Below are positions 21,297 through 31,150 of a stretch of DNA of 64,000 bases, piece after piece. The translations under genes and the position numbers were made by a program. Under the pieces are notes generated by a model that made no database searches, was not told the DNA's origin, and was given only the letters and a program-made list of their open reading frames with translations. This DNA is from Dryomyza anilis (lineage: Eukaryota; Arthropoda; Insecta; Diptera; Dryomyzidae), in the NCBI GenBank assembly GCA_951804985.1, contig OX638135.1, forward strand, positions 65,091,639 to 65,155,638, written 5' to 3'. Positions within the stretch are counted from its first letter, which is position 1; each line of letters opens with the position of its first letter.

Positions 21297-21353
21297 ATGA
21301 ACCAGTCAATAGTTCACACGCGTCGTTTTAATTACTCCGCTACTAACGCAACA

Positions 21354-21394
21354 GTATTATTTTTAACAACAACCTTGGTTGCGTATCTTTGAAA
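21354..21394 (+). mobile_element. Family D LTR, right piece
   Basis: The sequence gtattatttttaacaacaac and ctttgaaa continues the LTR interrupted at 16292, with a small insertion (ttgcgta). At 21395 it meets the 3' tail of the minus-strand LINE, so the rest of this LTR is missing. Confidence 0.7.
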
Positions 21395-21630
21395 GTAAGT
21401 AAGTAAGTACATTTTTATTGAGACTTCATGCAGGTTACATATGTTGTTATTTTTTTTTTGTATATATAAATGAAAACTTAGAACTATTTATATGTATTAT
21501 TCTAATGTGTGTACATGCTGTAATTGACAATGTTAAATATATTTGGAATATATTTTTATTCTTTTCTTTATTCTTAGTGATTGTTCTTGCATGAATAAAG
21601 AAAAGTGATTGTTCTTGTGAGAGATGTTGT

Positions 21631-21699
21631 ATTGTATTCTATTTTATTTTAAGCTAAGAAAACGAGATGTTCTTAGCTTAAAATAAAATAGAATACAAT
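21631..21699. repeat. Perfect 30-bp stem, 9-base loop hairpin in LINE 3' region
   Basis: The arm attgtattctattttatttt...aagctaagaa (21631-21660) is the exact reverse complement of 21670-21699, with the loop aacgagatg. A second, smaller perfect hairpin lies beside it: cttttctttattc (21561-21573) with gaataaagaaaag (21593-21605). Confidence 0.9.
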
Positions 21700-21759
21700 A
21701 TATACAGGATGATTAATTAATCACAATATTTTTTTTTTTTAATAACATTTTCTGTTACT

Positions 21760-23000
21760 GATTATTTTTTAACCTCTGTGGGTATTTGGAGTTACTTTAT
21801 TGTAAAACTCAGGTAGATTACGATTATTAGGATCCAAATCAATATTAATGTCTTCATTGAGAATACTTATTAGGGATATATAATAACAATTTGACCAGTC
21901 AAATGTATATTGAATATTTACAATATGAGAAAATTTTCATGTGATATAAATTTATCTGCAAATCATCTTTGTAGTGATAAGGCATATTTACAAAGAGGAA
22001 TTACCATGGCTTTGTTAATATGAAATGATTTGAGTAACGTTTTGTGTATGACTCAAAGTTTCTGTCAATACAGCATCTTAATACACTTCTTTCCAGAATT
22101 TCGAGCTCTTTCGCAACAGTCGGTGAGATAGAGAACCAAATGGGAAAAGCATACAAAATAGCAGGGCGAATGCTTACTTTATAAAGTAGTAATTTAGTTT
22201 TTTGGCTTAGATATTTATTGAAAAATATTTTGAAAATTATCCTTTTATTTTGTGAGCCTTTGCCTTAACTAATCGCGCATGTACATTAAATTTAAATAAT
22301 GAGTTAAATGTAATTCCAAGGTATTTGATTGTATTTTTTACAGGGATCTCTGCACCATCAAGAATAATTGAAAGTTGTTTGCTTTCAGGAACAACAGAAC
22401 GATGACATTTTCCTGACGCGTTTCGAAAACAGATAGCTTCTGATTTTGCAATATTAATCTTAATGCCCCAACATTTATAATAATTATTAATTACATAGAG
22501 ATGTTGATTGACCAAACTCAAAGCTGAGAAAAGTGAACTTGAATGTGCATACACGAGAGAGTCATCTGCGTAGAGAATGCTTTTAGATTCTTCGAATTCA
22601 TGGGGAAAGTCATGGATGAATGTGTTGTAGAAATGTGGTGCAAGGATCGAACCCTGTCGTACCCCGCTTTCAACCAGCCTAAATCCAGAAATTGAGTCAT
22701 TAATTTGAACAAAGAATTTTCGGCTACAGAAAAAACTATTAAAAATTTTAACAAAAAAAAGGTCAAATCCGATATTAAATGATTTAAAAAGCAAGCCGTC
22801 ATGATATGTACGATCGAAAGCTTTTTCAATGTCAAGTGACACAGCGACTGTACAATATTCTTTTCGAAGGTTACAGACAACATCATCGTGAAACTTGAGC
22901 AGAGCATGAATTGTCGAATGACCGTTCTTGAAGCCAAATTGTTGGCATGGAATAAAATCATCAACAACCATGTTACCCATTTTTTTGCTTTCAGAATCCG
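21760..23000 (-). pseudogene. LINE ORF2: reverse transcriptase
   Basis: The RT blocks are clear between 22980 and 22237: QQFGFKNGHSTIHALLKFHD, VAVSLDIEKAFDRTYHDGLL, GVRQGSILAPHFYN and SILYADDSLVYA (catalytic YADD near 22575). The thumb ends KYLGITFN. The 3' part (22236-21760) reads in other frames with stops. Domain order and motifs are typical of Jockey-group RTs. Confidence 0.85.
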
Positions 23001-23269
23001 TTTAATTAGAAATCATGTATATCGGTCTGAAATTATTTGAAGCATCACTATTTGGATAAATGAAGATAAATGTGAAATTGTCGAATTAATTAGCGGGAAT
23101 CGGCACTAGACGGAATGTTTTCCGAATATATATTCACTAAATGATTTTTGAAAAGTTCAGCTTTTACAATATCTTCAGTGTATATTAAATCATCAACAGT
23201 AATTTTATCACAAATACTATTTTTTTGTTGCCAATAATACTATAAATTTGTCTGTAAGCGGTAGGCCCA

Positions 23270-24370
23270 GGACTTATGTTGCTTAACCTTTTGTTAAATT
23301 CATTTGCTTGGTGAATTTCAATTTTTTTCTTTTATGATTTTTTTGAGAAGTTGAAATTGTACAGAAAGTAGCTGATATTCTGCAGATTTTCTGTTAAAAT
23401 TGTTATGAAAAATGATTTCGAGTTCCTTTTGCCAGGAATACTTGGTACGATATAGTTTTTTAATATCATCAGGGACAATGAATTTTCTATTTTTAATTTC
23501 AATTTTTTTGGAGTGTAGATCAGTGAAAGTGTTCACCGTTTTAGTGAAATCTTCAATATAACTATCAATTTCCGAGTTTATTAAGTTCTTATTATCCGAA
23601 GGCAAGGAATCAGATAAAGATAAATTTAGATCTTCTTTATATATTTTCAAATCAGTTTTTTCATAAGAAGTAAAGTAACGTGAAAGTGTTGTGAGAAGAC
23701 CAAAATCAGAAAGAACATAGGGCCAGGGGAAAATGGTCAGAAAAAATGGGAGACTTGAGACATTAAAATTTTGAGAAGAGAAATCTATTAGATTGGAACT
23801 CACTAGAAAATGGTCTAAAAAAGATGCACCATTTGGAAAAGAAGGGTTTATATCGCAAAGTTTACTGAATGCAAGAGAAGAATCCTCCATCCACTCCGCT
23901 ACCACCTTACCATTTAAGTTTAACATTGTATCGCCCCAAATCGGATTCTTTGCGTTCAAGTCACCTCCTATGAAGGTAACATCGAAATTTCTGCTTAAGA
24001 ACTTAATTTTATCCAAATTTGAAAAATAATTAGTTGGAGAATAATTGCATGGAACATAAATACTTCCAGTAAAACATGTTTGGTGTTGCCGGATATTGAG
24101 ATGAATTTACGGTCGTGTATTTGTATTTATTATTTAATAAAATAGCAATACCTTGTGATGAATTATCTAAAATTTAATTGTATTTTTCTAGATACAATTT
24201 GCTCTTCTTCTGGAGGAGTGTTTCCTGCATGAAAGCAAAATCAATATTGCCTTTAAACAGTATTTTTAATAAATAAATTTTGCGGCTTTGAGCTCTAAGA
24301 GATATTACATTAAAAGTTAGAAATCTTAAAGAATTATGGACCATATTTATGCATGATTTCACGAAACAAA
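23270..24370 (-). pseudogene. LINE ORF2: APE-like endonuclease
   Basis: The start of ORF2 is in MVHNSLRFLTFNVISLRAQS and FAFMQETLL (24340-24210), which carry the N and E positions of APE endonucleases. After a gap, FIGGDLNAKNPIWGD (about 23965) is the GDxNA motif, and FLDHFLVSSNLI the DxxL segment; the C-terminal SDH is not clear. Frame breaks occur around 24170 and 24020. The enzyme would nick target DNA for priming. Confidence 0.75.
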
Positions 24371-24559
24371 AGCGAATAATCGCTTTTGGCTTGATTGATC
24401 GGTAACGAACGCAAGAAATTTGAAATTTTTGATTCTAAAGAATCTGGTTTTTCAAAAAATGTTGATTATTTTTAAAAGTCTGCAATGATAGGAAGATATA
24501 TTACTTTGTTAGTAGGTTAACTCAAAGGAATCGATTTTTGCGTGTGAAAATGGCTAGCA

Positions 24560-25164
24560 AATGATTTATTTGGTTTACCAAATTACTTTTATTTACTGCG
24601 ATGTCTACGTTTCTAACAGCCATGAGTTTTTTCTCTTTGGAATTACTTATAAGATTTTTCTTTCTTTGAACAAACTCTTTGTATGCCAAACAACCTTTAT
24701 AATTTGCTGTATGACCCGCTGTGTTGCAGTTAACACAGAAAGGAGTTGAATTTTCATTCTTATTAATTAAGCATCCGCCTGCAATATGGATATGGTCACA
24801 CTTAACACACAGCGGTTGTCTGTTTCAATTACGTGCGCTGTGTCCCCAAAATTGACAATTTTTGCACTGAATTTCATTACGTTGTGCCTTTGGGGCCTTC
24901 CATGTTATTGATTGATTTAATATAAAGCATACACTACTAATATCGTTAAGTTTTTTACCTACATCAAGTGTGACAAGGAACAGGAACTGTATCAAATTTA
25001 TTTTTCAATGAATGTTGTGTTACAAATTTAGTAACACTCTCAACCAAACCAGGGCGTTCCAGGTTTAAAGCATCTTTAATTTCAGAAATATCGGTAAGGT
25101 AATACAGCCCCCTTAATACAACACGAACTTGTTTGCATTGAGGGGGTATATGAGTACGAATCAA
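24560..25164 (-). pseudogene. LINE ORF1, C-terminal zinc knuckles after frame break
   Basis: The reading VVLRGLYYLTDISEIKDAL (25150-25080) continues the ORF1 fold in another frame. It is followed by three CCHC-like motifs: CKNCQFWGHSARN (last C lost), CVKCDHIHIAGGC and CVNCNTAGHTANYKGC. Jockey-group ORF1 proteins end with such knuckles. A frameshift relative to the main ORF1 frame and a stop near 24955 show decay. Confidence 0.65.
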
Positions 25165-26626
25165 TATTCTTGCTTTTTAAAAGATGCATCATTTCATAAT
25201 GAGCCGATAAATTCTCAAAGTAAATTTTGCTCTTATATTTCGATTTATTGACTATTTTAAAATAAATTTTAGGGTATTTCGCATTAAGCTGATCCACTAA
25301 ATGTTTAATATTTACGTGTAAAAGAAAAACTGGTGGGCAAAGTGATTTTTTTTTTAAAGAATCCTTTGTCACTACATTTTTAGTAAGATTCGGAGCATTA
25401 ACATTTATATTATTGTTTTTAACACAATTTAAGTCTCCCAGAATTGAGAATCTGTTATTATTATTTATAGACTCACTATTATTTGTAGAGTTACAACCAA
25501 AATTTGACACATCAACGTGTCTGACTACTCCACAGTTGTATCTTTTATACCTCTTATTAGCGACATCCAAATGGTTTGTTGATTGCAGTTCGACTAGTTT
25601 TTCTGCAGCCTCGAATTCATAATCCATATTGTGTGTTGCCTGACCAGCAGTTTGAGATGTTGGTGCCTGTTCAGCTGCCATAGCATGTTGTGACGCATGC
25701 GCAGCATGCTGCAGTGATGAGTAAACGTCAACATTGTTGTGTTGAGAAATTGCTGAACCTTGTTGGAACAATTGGTGGCCATCTTGTGTTTGAGTCGTAT
25801 GTGACTGTGCGGGACGCATAGTGGTTGCGTTTACATCAAAGTTATGCGAAACAGCAATGTTGTGATGAGAAATGGTTGAACCCTGCTCTACAGAGTAATT
25901 TTGTTGATAAAATTGTTGTTGGCCATCTTGTATTTGAGCCGTCTGTGACTGTGCAGGACGCATAGTGCTTGCGTTTACATCAAAGTTATGCGACACAGCA
26001 ATGTTGTGATTAGAAATAGTTGAACCCTGCTCAACAGAGTAATTTTGTTCATGAAATTGTTGCTGGCCATCTTGTATTAGGGCCGTATGTGACTGTGCAG
26101 GACGCATAGTGGTTGCGTGTACATCATGTTGAAAGTTTTGCGAAACAGCATTGTTGTGCTGCGATGTTGCTGAACTTTGCTCAGCTACTGAATTTTGTTG
26201 TAAAAATTGTTGCTGCCCATCTTGAATTTGAGCCGATGGCGACTGTCCAGGAGGCATAGTCGTTGCGTGTACCACAGGTTGACTGATTTTCGAAACAGCA
26301 TTATGACAATCTTGAGTTGTATGCATTGCTGCATCAATAGGCTGTTGAGCAACTGAAGAGGTCAAAACTACAGTGCTCTGCTCCAGCGATGGAAGATGAC
26401 CAGTTGATGACCTCTCACACTGCTTTAGCGGAGGGCGAAAAGCCACCGACTCGTGGGCGTTTGAAGATGACAAACTCAAAACGGCCGAGTGACCAACCAT
26501 AATTTGATTGATTGTTTTAGTGTTCGGTTTGTTGGAACAGTGCGCCACATGTAAATTAGTTGCTTTATATGGCTTTTTTGACTCACACCTCTTAGTTTTG
26601 TCGGGAGGTTCCTTGTGAGTAGGCAA
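25082..26626 (-). CDS. LINE ORF1 protein with 48-residue tandem repeats
   Basis: The open frame is 514 residues. Residues about 110-290 hold three and a half copies of a 48-residue, Gln/His-rich repeat (unit near ATTMRPAQSHTAQIQDGQQQ ... VEQGSTISHHNIAVSHNF), corresponding to a 144-bp DNA repeat at 25740-26290. The last ~110 residues (PPVFLLHVNIKHLVDQLNAK ... IYFENLSAHYEMMHLLKSKN) look like the RRM-like/PRE_C2HC part of Jockey gag proteins. The zinc knuckles follow after a frameshift near 25080-25160. ORF1 proteins bind LINE RNA. Confidence 0.75.
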   Translation of the reverse strand: MPTHKEPPDKTKRCESKKPYKATNLHVAHCSNKPNTKTINQIMVGHSAVLSLSSSNAHESVAFRPPLKQCERSSTGHLPSLEQSTVVLTSSVAQQPIDAAMHTTQDCHNAVSKISQPVVHATTMPPGQSPSAQIQDGQQQFLQQNSVAEQSSATSQHNNAVSQNFQHDVHATTMRPAQSHTALIQDGQQQFHEQNYSVEQGSTISNHNIAVSHNFDVNASTMRPAQSQTAQIQDGQQQFYQQNYSVEQGSTISHHNIAVSHNFDVNATTMRPAQSHTTQTQDGHQLFQQGSAISQHNNVDVYSSLQHAAHASQHAMAAEQAPTSQTAGQATHNMDYEFEAAEKLVELQSTNHLDVANKRYKRYNCGVVRHVDVSNFGCNSTNNSESINNNNRFSILGDLNCVKNNNINVNAPNLTKNVVTKDSLKKKSLCPPVFLLHVNIKHLVDQLNAKYPKIYFKIVNKSKYKSKIYFENLSAHYEMMHLLKSKNIDSYSYTPSMQTSSCCIKGAVLPYRYF

Positions 26627-26766
26627 GCGATTATATGCAAATGAGAGTTATTTACTCCTTTATTGTAATTGACTTTGGCGAGTCTTTAAAATTCGGATTT
26701 TTTGGATTAATTATCTTAAATAAAAAATTTTCAGCACAGCAGAAAAAGTCGACCGCGTCGGTGCGA

Positions 26767-26827
26767 AGTTGGCTGCCTGATACTTCTGATACTTCATCGG
26801 CACGATTTCAGCATCAGAAGGGGAGAT
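26767..26827 (+). mobile_element. Family D internal 3' end fragment
   Basis: The 60 bases before the LTR at 26828 (aagttggctgcc...cttcatcgg[cg]acgatttc...cagaaggggagat) match 28285-28333 before the next LTR. They include the polypurine tract AGAAGGGGAGAT. So this LTR was preceded by a body of family D, now replaced by the LINE. Confidence 0.7.
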
Positions 26828-27297
26828 TGAAGCATTTATATTTTATTTATTAGTATTTCTAAGTTTTGCATTAATTTTAAATATTTTACTACTATTCTTA
26901 TTGGAGAATAGTAGCAGCATTGTATTATATTTAACAACAACCCTAGTCTTCGAAAACTACTAAGAATACAATCATGGGACGCTTATGTGCTTTTTCTTGT
27001 TACGTACATTTTTGTATAAAAGGGCAACACCTGCCCATATAATAGTCATTCAACGCTGAGCATTCACACTGAACTTATCGTACAATATTTTTCAGGACAT
27101 ATTTTCGGTAGCAAAGCACAAATAAGTTTCCTATACCTTGTCCAAGCCGTGAACTGATTTCAGCTATCGTCCAATATTGCTTTGGACATAGTTTTTCATT
27201 AAACAGTGAAGACATTCCCAGTTTACTTTCAATAAAATGGCTGTACCCACACACTTACAAATACATGAACTATTATTTACGATCCCTGTGTACTACA
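26828..27297 (+). repeat. Family D LTR with TATA box
   Basis: 470 bp, TGAAGC...TACTACA. TATAAAAG at about 27016 with a plausible start site (agtcattcaac) about 30 bases on; AATAAA at about 27231. Confidence 0.85.
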
Positions 27298-27298
27298 T

Positions 27299-27316
27299 TG
27301 GCGCCCAACTTAGTGG
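27299..27316 (+). promoter_or_regulatory. Primer-binding site, tRNA-Lys type
   Basis: TGGCGCCCAACTTAGTGG, one base after the LTR, resembles the tRNA-Lys primer site TGGCGCCCAACGTGGGGC; the first 11 bases agree. Confidence 0.75.
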
Positions 27317-27319
27317 CCA

Positions 27320-28333
27320 GCGACACCATCGTTCACAACAACAACATCGACGCCAGAAGAGACGTCAGTGGATGCAGCGACGTCGGCAGAGGCGCCGACA
27401 GAGGCATCGACGTCAACAGCGACGCAGGCAGAGACGCCGGAAGAGGCAACTGATACAGCTTGGATGATCCAGTGCACCTTTTGTCGATAACGTGGACACT
27501 CTGTAGATGTGTGTTTGAAGAGAAACAAAGAACAGCACACGCAGAAACCACATCAACATGACAACTCGAAGCAATTTCTCATCTTCTCATGTTACGGATG
27601 TGGAGCACCAGGAGTTTACCGGTCAAACTGCGCCAAGTGCAGCAGTTACAACAAAGAAAGTCCCGAGCGACTTTCTTTCATTTATGTGGCAACTTTCATC
27701 ATCTGCAGACCAGTGCCAAAAGTTCATATGGAAATGTACGACGTCAACCCGCATGTCAGCAATGACGTCAACCCGCACGTCAGCAACGACGTCAACCTGC
27801 ACGTTAGCAACGACGTAAATCCGCGCGTCATCAACGACTTCAACCCGCACGTGAGCAACAACGTCAACCCGTATGTCAGTAACGACGTCATCCCACACGT
27901 CAGCACCGACGCCAACTTACACGTCAGCAGCGACGTCAAACATAGACACCGACAGACACGTCGGCAAAGCAGTAACGTCCTCAACGTTAACTACGGTAGC
28001 GACGTCTACCCGCACGTCCGTATCGACGTCAACCCGCACGTCAGTAACACCGTCAATTTGCCCGTAGGCAGCGACGTCAAACACAGAGGACAAATCAACG
28101 ACGTCAACTGCGACAGCTACGTCCTCAACGATAGCGACGTCAAATACGGCAGCAACGCCTATTACAACAACATGCCATTTATTCTCACAACCGATGCCAG
28201 TGGTTACGCACTAGGATTAGATTTACTCCAGGGGGAGGGCCCCCCTGTTAATATGCTACGACGAAGAGGACGTCTAAAAACACATAAGTTGCTTATACTT
28301 CATCGGGACGATTTCAGCATCAGAAGGGGAGAT
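27320..28333 (+). pseudogene. Family D gag knuckles, 8-residue repeat and RNase H start
   Basis: A Thr/Ala/Glu-rich segment precedes CTFCR-stop-RGHSVDVC (zinc knuckle with an in-frame TAA near 27488). From 27509 a 275-codon frame is open: a second knuckle-like motif CYGCGAPGVYRSNC (His replaced by Val), then repeats of the type DVNPHVSN, and finally MPFILTTDASGYALGLDLLQ, the typical RNase H beginning of Ty3/Gypsy pol. Protease and RT are absent. The fusion keeps one frame across the repeat. Expression is not shown; the knuckle region is damaged. Confidence 0.65.
27741..28160 (+). repeat. 24-bp coding minisatellite (DVNPHVSN)n
   Basis: Eight back-to-back 24-bp units with consensus acgtcaacccgcacgtcagc+aacg occupy 27741-27932; after a 69-bp divergent stretch about three more follow (28002-28073) and then fragments to 28160. 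All units keep the reading frame; changes are scattered substitutions, not indels. Confidence 0.9.
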
Positions 28334-28680
28334 TGAAGCATTTATATTTTATTTATTAGTATTTCTAAGTTTTACATTAATTTTAAATATTTTACTACTA
28401 TTCTTATTGGAGAATAGTAGCAGCATTGTATTATTTTTAACAACAACTCTGGTCTTTGAAAACTACTAAGAATACAATAATGGGACGCTTATGTGCGCAC
28501 GAATAAGTTTCCTATTCTTTGTCCAAGCCGTGAAGTGATTTCAGCTATCATCCAATATTGCTTTGGACATAGTTTTTCATTAAACAGTGAAGACATTCCC
28601 AGTTTAATTTCAATAAAATCGCTGTATCCACACACACATACAAATACATGAACTATTATTTGGGATTCCTGAGTACTACA
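28334..28680 (+). repeat. Family D LTR lacking the core promoter
   Basis: 347 bp, TGAAGC...AGTACTACA. Relative to 26828-27297 it lacks ~125 bp (after cgcttatgtgc) containing the TATA box and likely start site. Confidence 0.85.
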
Positions 28681-28699
28681 AAATTGTGAATTTACATAC

Positions 28700-28848
28700 G
28701 GCCGGTTGCATACAGTTATAAGTTAAAAATAATCTGACAGATAAATTATATTTTTTATTTTTATATCAATATTAAAATTGTCACTTTAACTAATCGATTT
28801 CCATCGATTATGATTAACTCATGGTTAAAAGTTTTGTGCATCCGGGCC
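28700..28848. mobile_element. Short MITE-like inverted repeat
   Basis: Ends ggccggttgcata and tgcatccgggcc are imperfect inverted repeats, with agttaa/ttaact type continuation inside. 149 bp, non-coding. No clear target duplication. Confidence 0.5.
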
Positions 28849-29460
28849 TTAGCAATTAACAATTTGATAATCCCCTTCCATACGGATATTTTAAAAAATT
28901 GTTCTATTTGAAAATTTCGTGCGCTTCTTCAGAAAAAGCTCCTTATCATGCCTTGACAACGATATCGTCTATAATTCGTATCAAAATCGGTGGAAAATAG
29001 TACTCACACGATACATTTTTGAATAAAACTAAAAATATACAAACTAAAACGTTGTTTACGTTCGTTTGGGTAGTTTTTATGTTGTCAGAAAATATATTTG
29101 TTAATTAATTTCTGTTTGGCGAAAACAATAAAAGCAGTGGTGAATATGTTGAATATAAAGGGGGAAAAATGTCTAAAATGAGAAAATCTAAGGCATTATT
29201 GTCAAAGTTGAATAAAAAGTTGTCCAAATTGCGACTGCGACGCACACTAACATAACGATTTTTACACCTACATTGACGGAGTTTCATGTCTTGTGGTATA
29301 TGCTGGAGCCATTTACATTTTCCATAGAATGCCTATGCCAGTAAAGTACATTTGATGTTAAATATCTGAGATTTGATACGAGATGTCACAACGGAATTAG
29401 GAAGAGAATATATAAATCATGTCAATAGGATTTACAAATACATTTCGCAAAAATTGCGCG
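28849..29460. other. AT-rich DNA, nothing recognised
   Basis: No supported gene. A minus-strand ATG followed by a donor-like GTGAGT near 29000-29010 was noted, but there is no other support for an exon. Confidence 0.4.
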
Positions 29461-30354
29461 TAAATAAAACCAATTTTCAATTAATTGTGCGAAAAATGTC
29501 TCAACAAATACCACTGATTGGATTATTAATAGCCGTGGCAAAAATAAATGCATGTTAAGAGAAATAAAAGTTTATACATCACCTCACTAGAACACAGTCG
29601 TTCATTTCATTGATCATTTAAGGGGTAGCAATGATCAAAGTTTTGATCAAAATTGCGATCAGATGTAGAATAGCGACGGGAAAAAATGATCAAAACTTGT
29701 GTATACGTGTGACTTTACATCCCTGCCTTACGCACGTTTACACAGTTTTTTCTTACATGTATAAGTCAGTCGCAAACATTTTGCATTTGTGTTGAATTTT
29801 GTGGTTACGCTCGATGAAATGGAAGTTTCACCTGCAGACATCTACATTTTTCAAAGAATGCTTATGCCAATTCCACGGAATAATAGCAAATTATTATACT
29901 AATGGAACTTTTCATTTGAATTTCGATAGCGACATGGCACAAAATGGAGTAGTAAATACCCAATAAACCAGGATATTAAGTGATTATCGAATGTATATTG
30001 AACATGGTTATCGAAGCTTTTACAGGAGAAAAGCGTTCATAATAGAAGTTTATAGTAATTGCAAGCTAGAAAACCATAGCGTTCTCCAGAAATACTGGTA
30101 GTTTTTATCCAATTGAATCTAGCCTTTACCTAAACTTGAAACCGACATTCAATATTCCTTCGAGTTTAACTATATTGTAAGCTATAAATAAAATGTTTAA
30201 CTTAAATATTTTTAGATTAATTTTGAACTTGAAATCGACCTTCAAATTACACTTGAATTTAATATAAAATAAAAGGAAACGCATATGAAGTTATAATACT
30301 ATATATTAAAAGGAATTAAAGTATGTCCTACAATAGATTCTTGCTTCTGTGAGA

Positions 30355-31150
30355 TAACAGACAGCCGCAACAGCACCTGCGCCGTTGGCAGTGTCCAGGA
30401 ACTTCTTGTAAAATCCACGACGTGTCGCGAAGATAAAACCAGTGAATCCAATTGCGCCAGGTTCGCGCAAAATATCAATGGTGTTTGCGTATGAATGAAA
30501 ATATACTAATATTTTATAATAATAATAATAATAGTTTGGCGCTACAGTCCTGTATAGAACTTCGGCCGAGCTCTCTCACCATTTTGAGCTGTGCGTGTTA
30601 TATTTGTACTCAAAGTGGTGGGACCTACAGTTTATTGCCGAATCCGAACGGCGGGTGAGAGCTTTTTCATAGGCAATGGTTTTACTCTCGTAGGTTTGCC
30701 ATTTACTGACGAGAGGTAGCGCGGTATAGAAAATGTTTCTATGAAAAGATGTTGTTAGCCCCAGTCCAGTCTTGAACCGGGGACCTTTCGGCTCGCAGTC
30801 CAACGCACTAACCACTGAGCTACCGCGGCTACTAATATTTTATAAACGTATTAAACCTTGGCCACTTACATCCAGCACAAAACGAATGCTACCTTCGATG
30901 GATTCCATGCAGTAGAATTCTCGGAATGAATTTCGTGTTTGAACATGCAGAAATATTTTAATTGCTTTGTTTGGTTGCTTATTCAAGCGAAAAACAATTA
31001 TCTCACTGATTGTGCGAATGCAGTGGCGCATATAAGTAGTTACAGATCACTGGGCATGCAATTGTAGTGTGCAAGTTCTTCATTCTCTGTTCCGATGGCC
31101 TTTTGCTTGTTGTCACTAGAGGTCTTGACTGAAACGGGTGCAAACAAACA
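30355..31150 (-). pseudogene. Mic26-27 (MICOS, APOO/APOOL-like) gene fragment, copy 1
   Basis: Minus-strand reading, highest coordinate first: KAIGTENEELAHY then CMPSDL and, after a frame change, LYAPLHSH (31110-31040), resembling the CxPSELPIY motif of APOO-family proteins; then a 63-residue frame (31031-30840) ending near a donor-like GTAAGT; then SYANTIDILREPGAIGFTGF and IFATRRGFYKKFLDTANGAG with CYLTEA (30480-30360), resembling the hydrophobic glycine-rich membrane segment of this family. These proteins shape mitochondrial cristae. Stops and frameshifts show decay, and the SINE splits it. The family call is from memory and needs a search. Confidence 0.4.
30520..30830 (-). mobile_element. 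tRNA-derived SINE
   Basis: On the minus strand the element starts AGCCGCGGTAGCTCAGTGGT with A box (about 30809-30824) and B box GGTTCAAGACT (30768-30778), a tRNA-like head of about 70 bases with a poly III promoter. The body is 240 bases and the tail is (TTA)n at 30520-30533. A 15-bp duplication ACTAATATTTTATAA flanks it (30505-30519, 30831-30845), and unit 2 has a single uninterrupted copy of this target. SINEs move using LINE enzymes; the partner cannot be named. Confidence 0.92.

Larger units (their letters stand above)
16293..21353 (+). mobile_element. BEL/Pao LTR retrotransposon, decayed
   Basis: The element lies in a family D LTR and is flanked by the 5-bp duplication GTATT (16288-16292 and 21354-21358), the size expected for BEL/Pao. 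It has a short 5' LTR (16293-16474), a tRNA-Tyr-like primer site, gag, protease, RT, RNase H and integrase in BEL/Pao style, and only the last ~60 bp of the 3' LTR. Many stops and frameshifts interrupt pol, so it is an old, inactive copy. Confidence 0.85.
21395..26766 (-). mobile_element. Jockey-type non-LTR retrotransposon (LINE), minus strand
   Basis: Minus-strand order: a short 5' region (26627-26766), ORF1 with zinc knuckles, ORF2 with APE-type endonuclease and RT, and a 3' region with AATAAA (about 21414-21419 complement) and a short (TACT)n tail (21395-21409). The 3' end abuts a family D LTR fragment, the 5' end abuts family D internal sequence; no target duplication was seen. ORF2 has several frame breaks. 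The Jockey-group assignment rests on the ORF1 CCHC knuckles, APE endonuclease and absence of a visible RNase H. Confidence 0.8.
26828..28680 (+). mobile_element. Small non-autonomous family D LTR element
   Basis: Two LTRs (26828-27297, 28334-28680) flank only ~1.04 kb. The left LTR is followed by a tRNA-Lys-type primer site, the right LTR is preceded by a polypurine tract. The interior has a gag-like zinc knuckle region, a 24-bp coding repeat array and the start of RNase H; protease, RT and integrase are missing. The left LTR also has internal sequence on its left, so the structure is LTR-body-LTR joined to another element in tandem. Confidence 0.8.

Noticed and set aside
27237..27467. Arg/Gln-rich frame that looks like a nucleic-acid-binding protein
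   Set aside because: It overlaps the LTR end and primer site and is an alternate frame of the Thr/Ala/Glu-rich gag segment.
27741..28160. 24-bp repeats with regular spacing considered as a CRISPR-like array
   Set aside because: Units are directly adjacent without unique spacers, are in a eukaryotic LTR element, and encode a protein repeat.
29000..29015. First exon (ATG then GTGAGT) on the minus strand
   Set aside because: Only a few bases of signal; no downstream exon found.
30760..30830. tRNA gene on the minus strand
   Set aside because: A and B boxes are present but the sequence continues as a 311-bp SINE with target duplication and TTA tail; it is not a separate tRNA gene.
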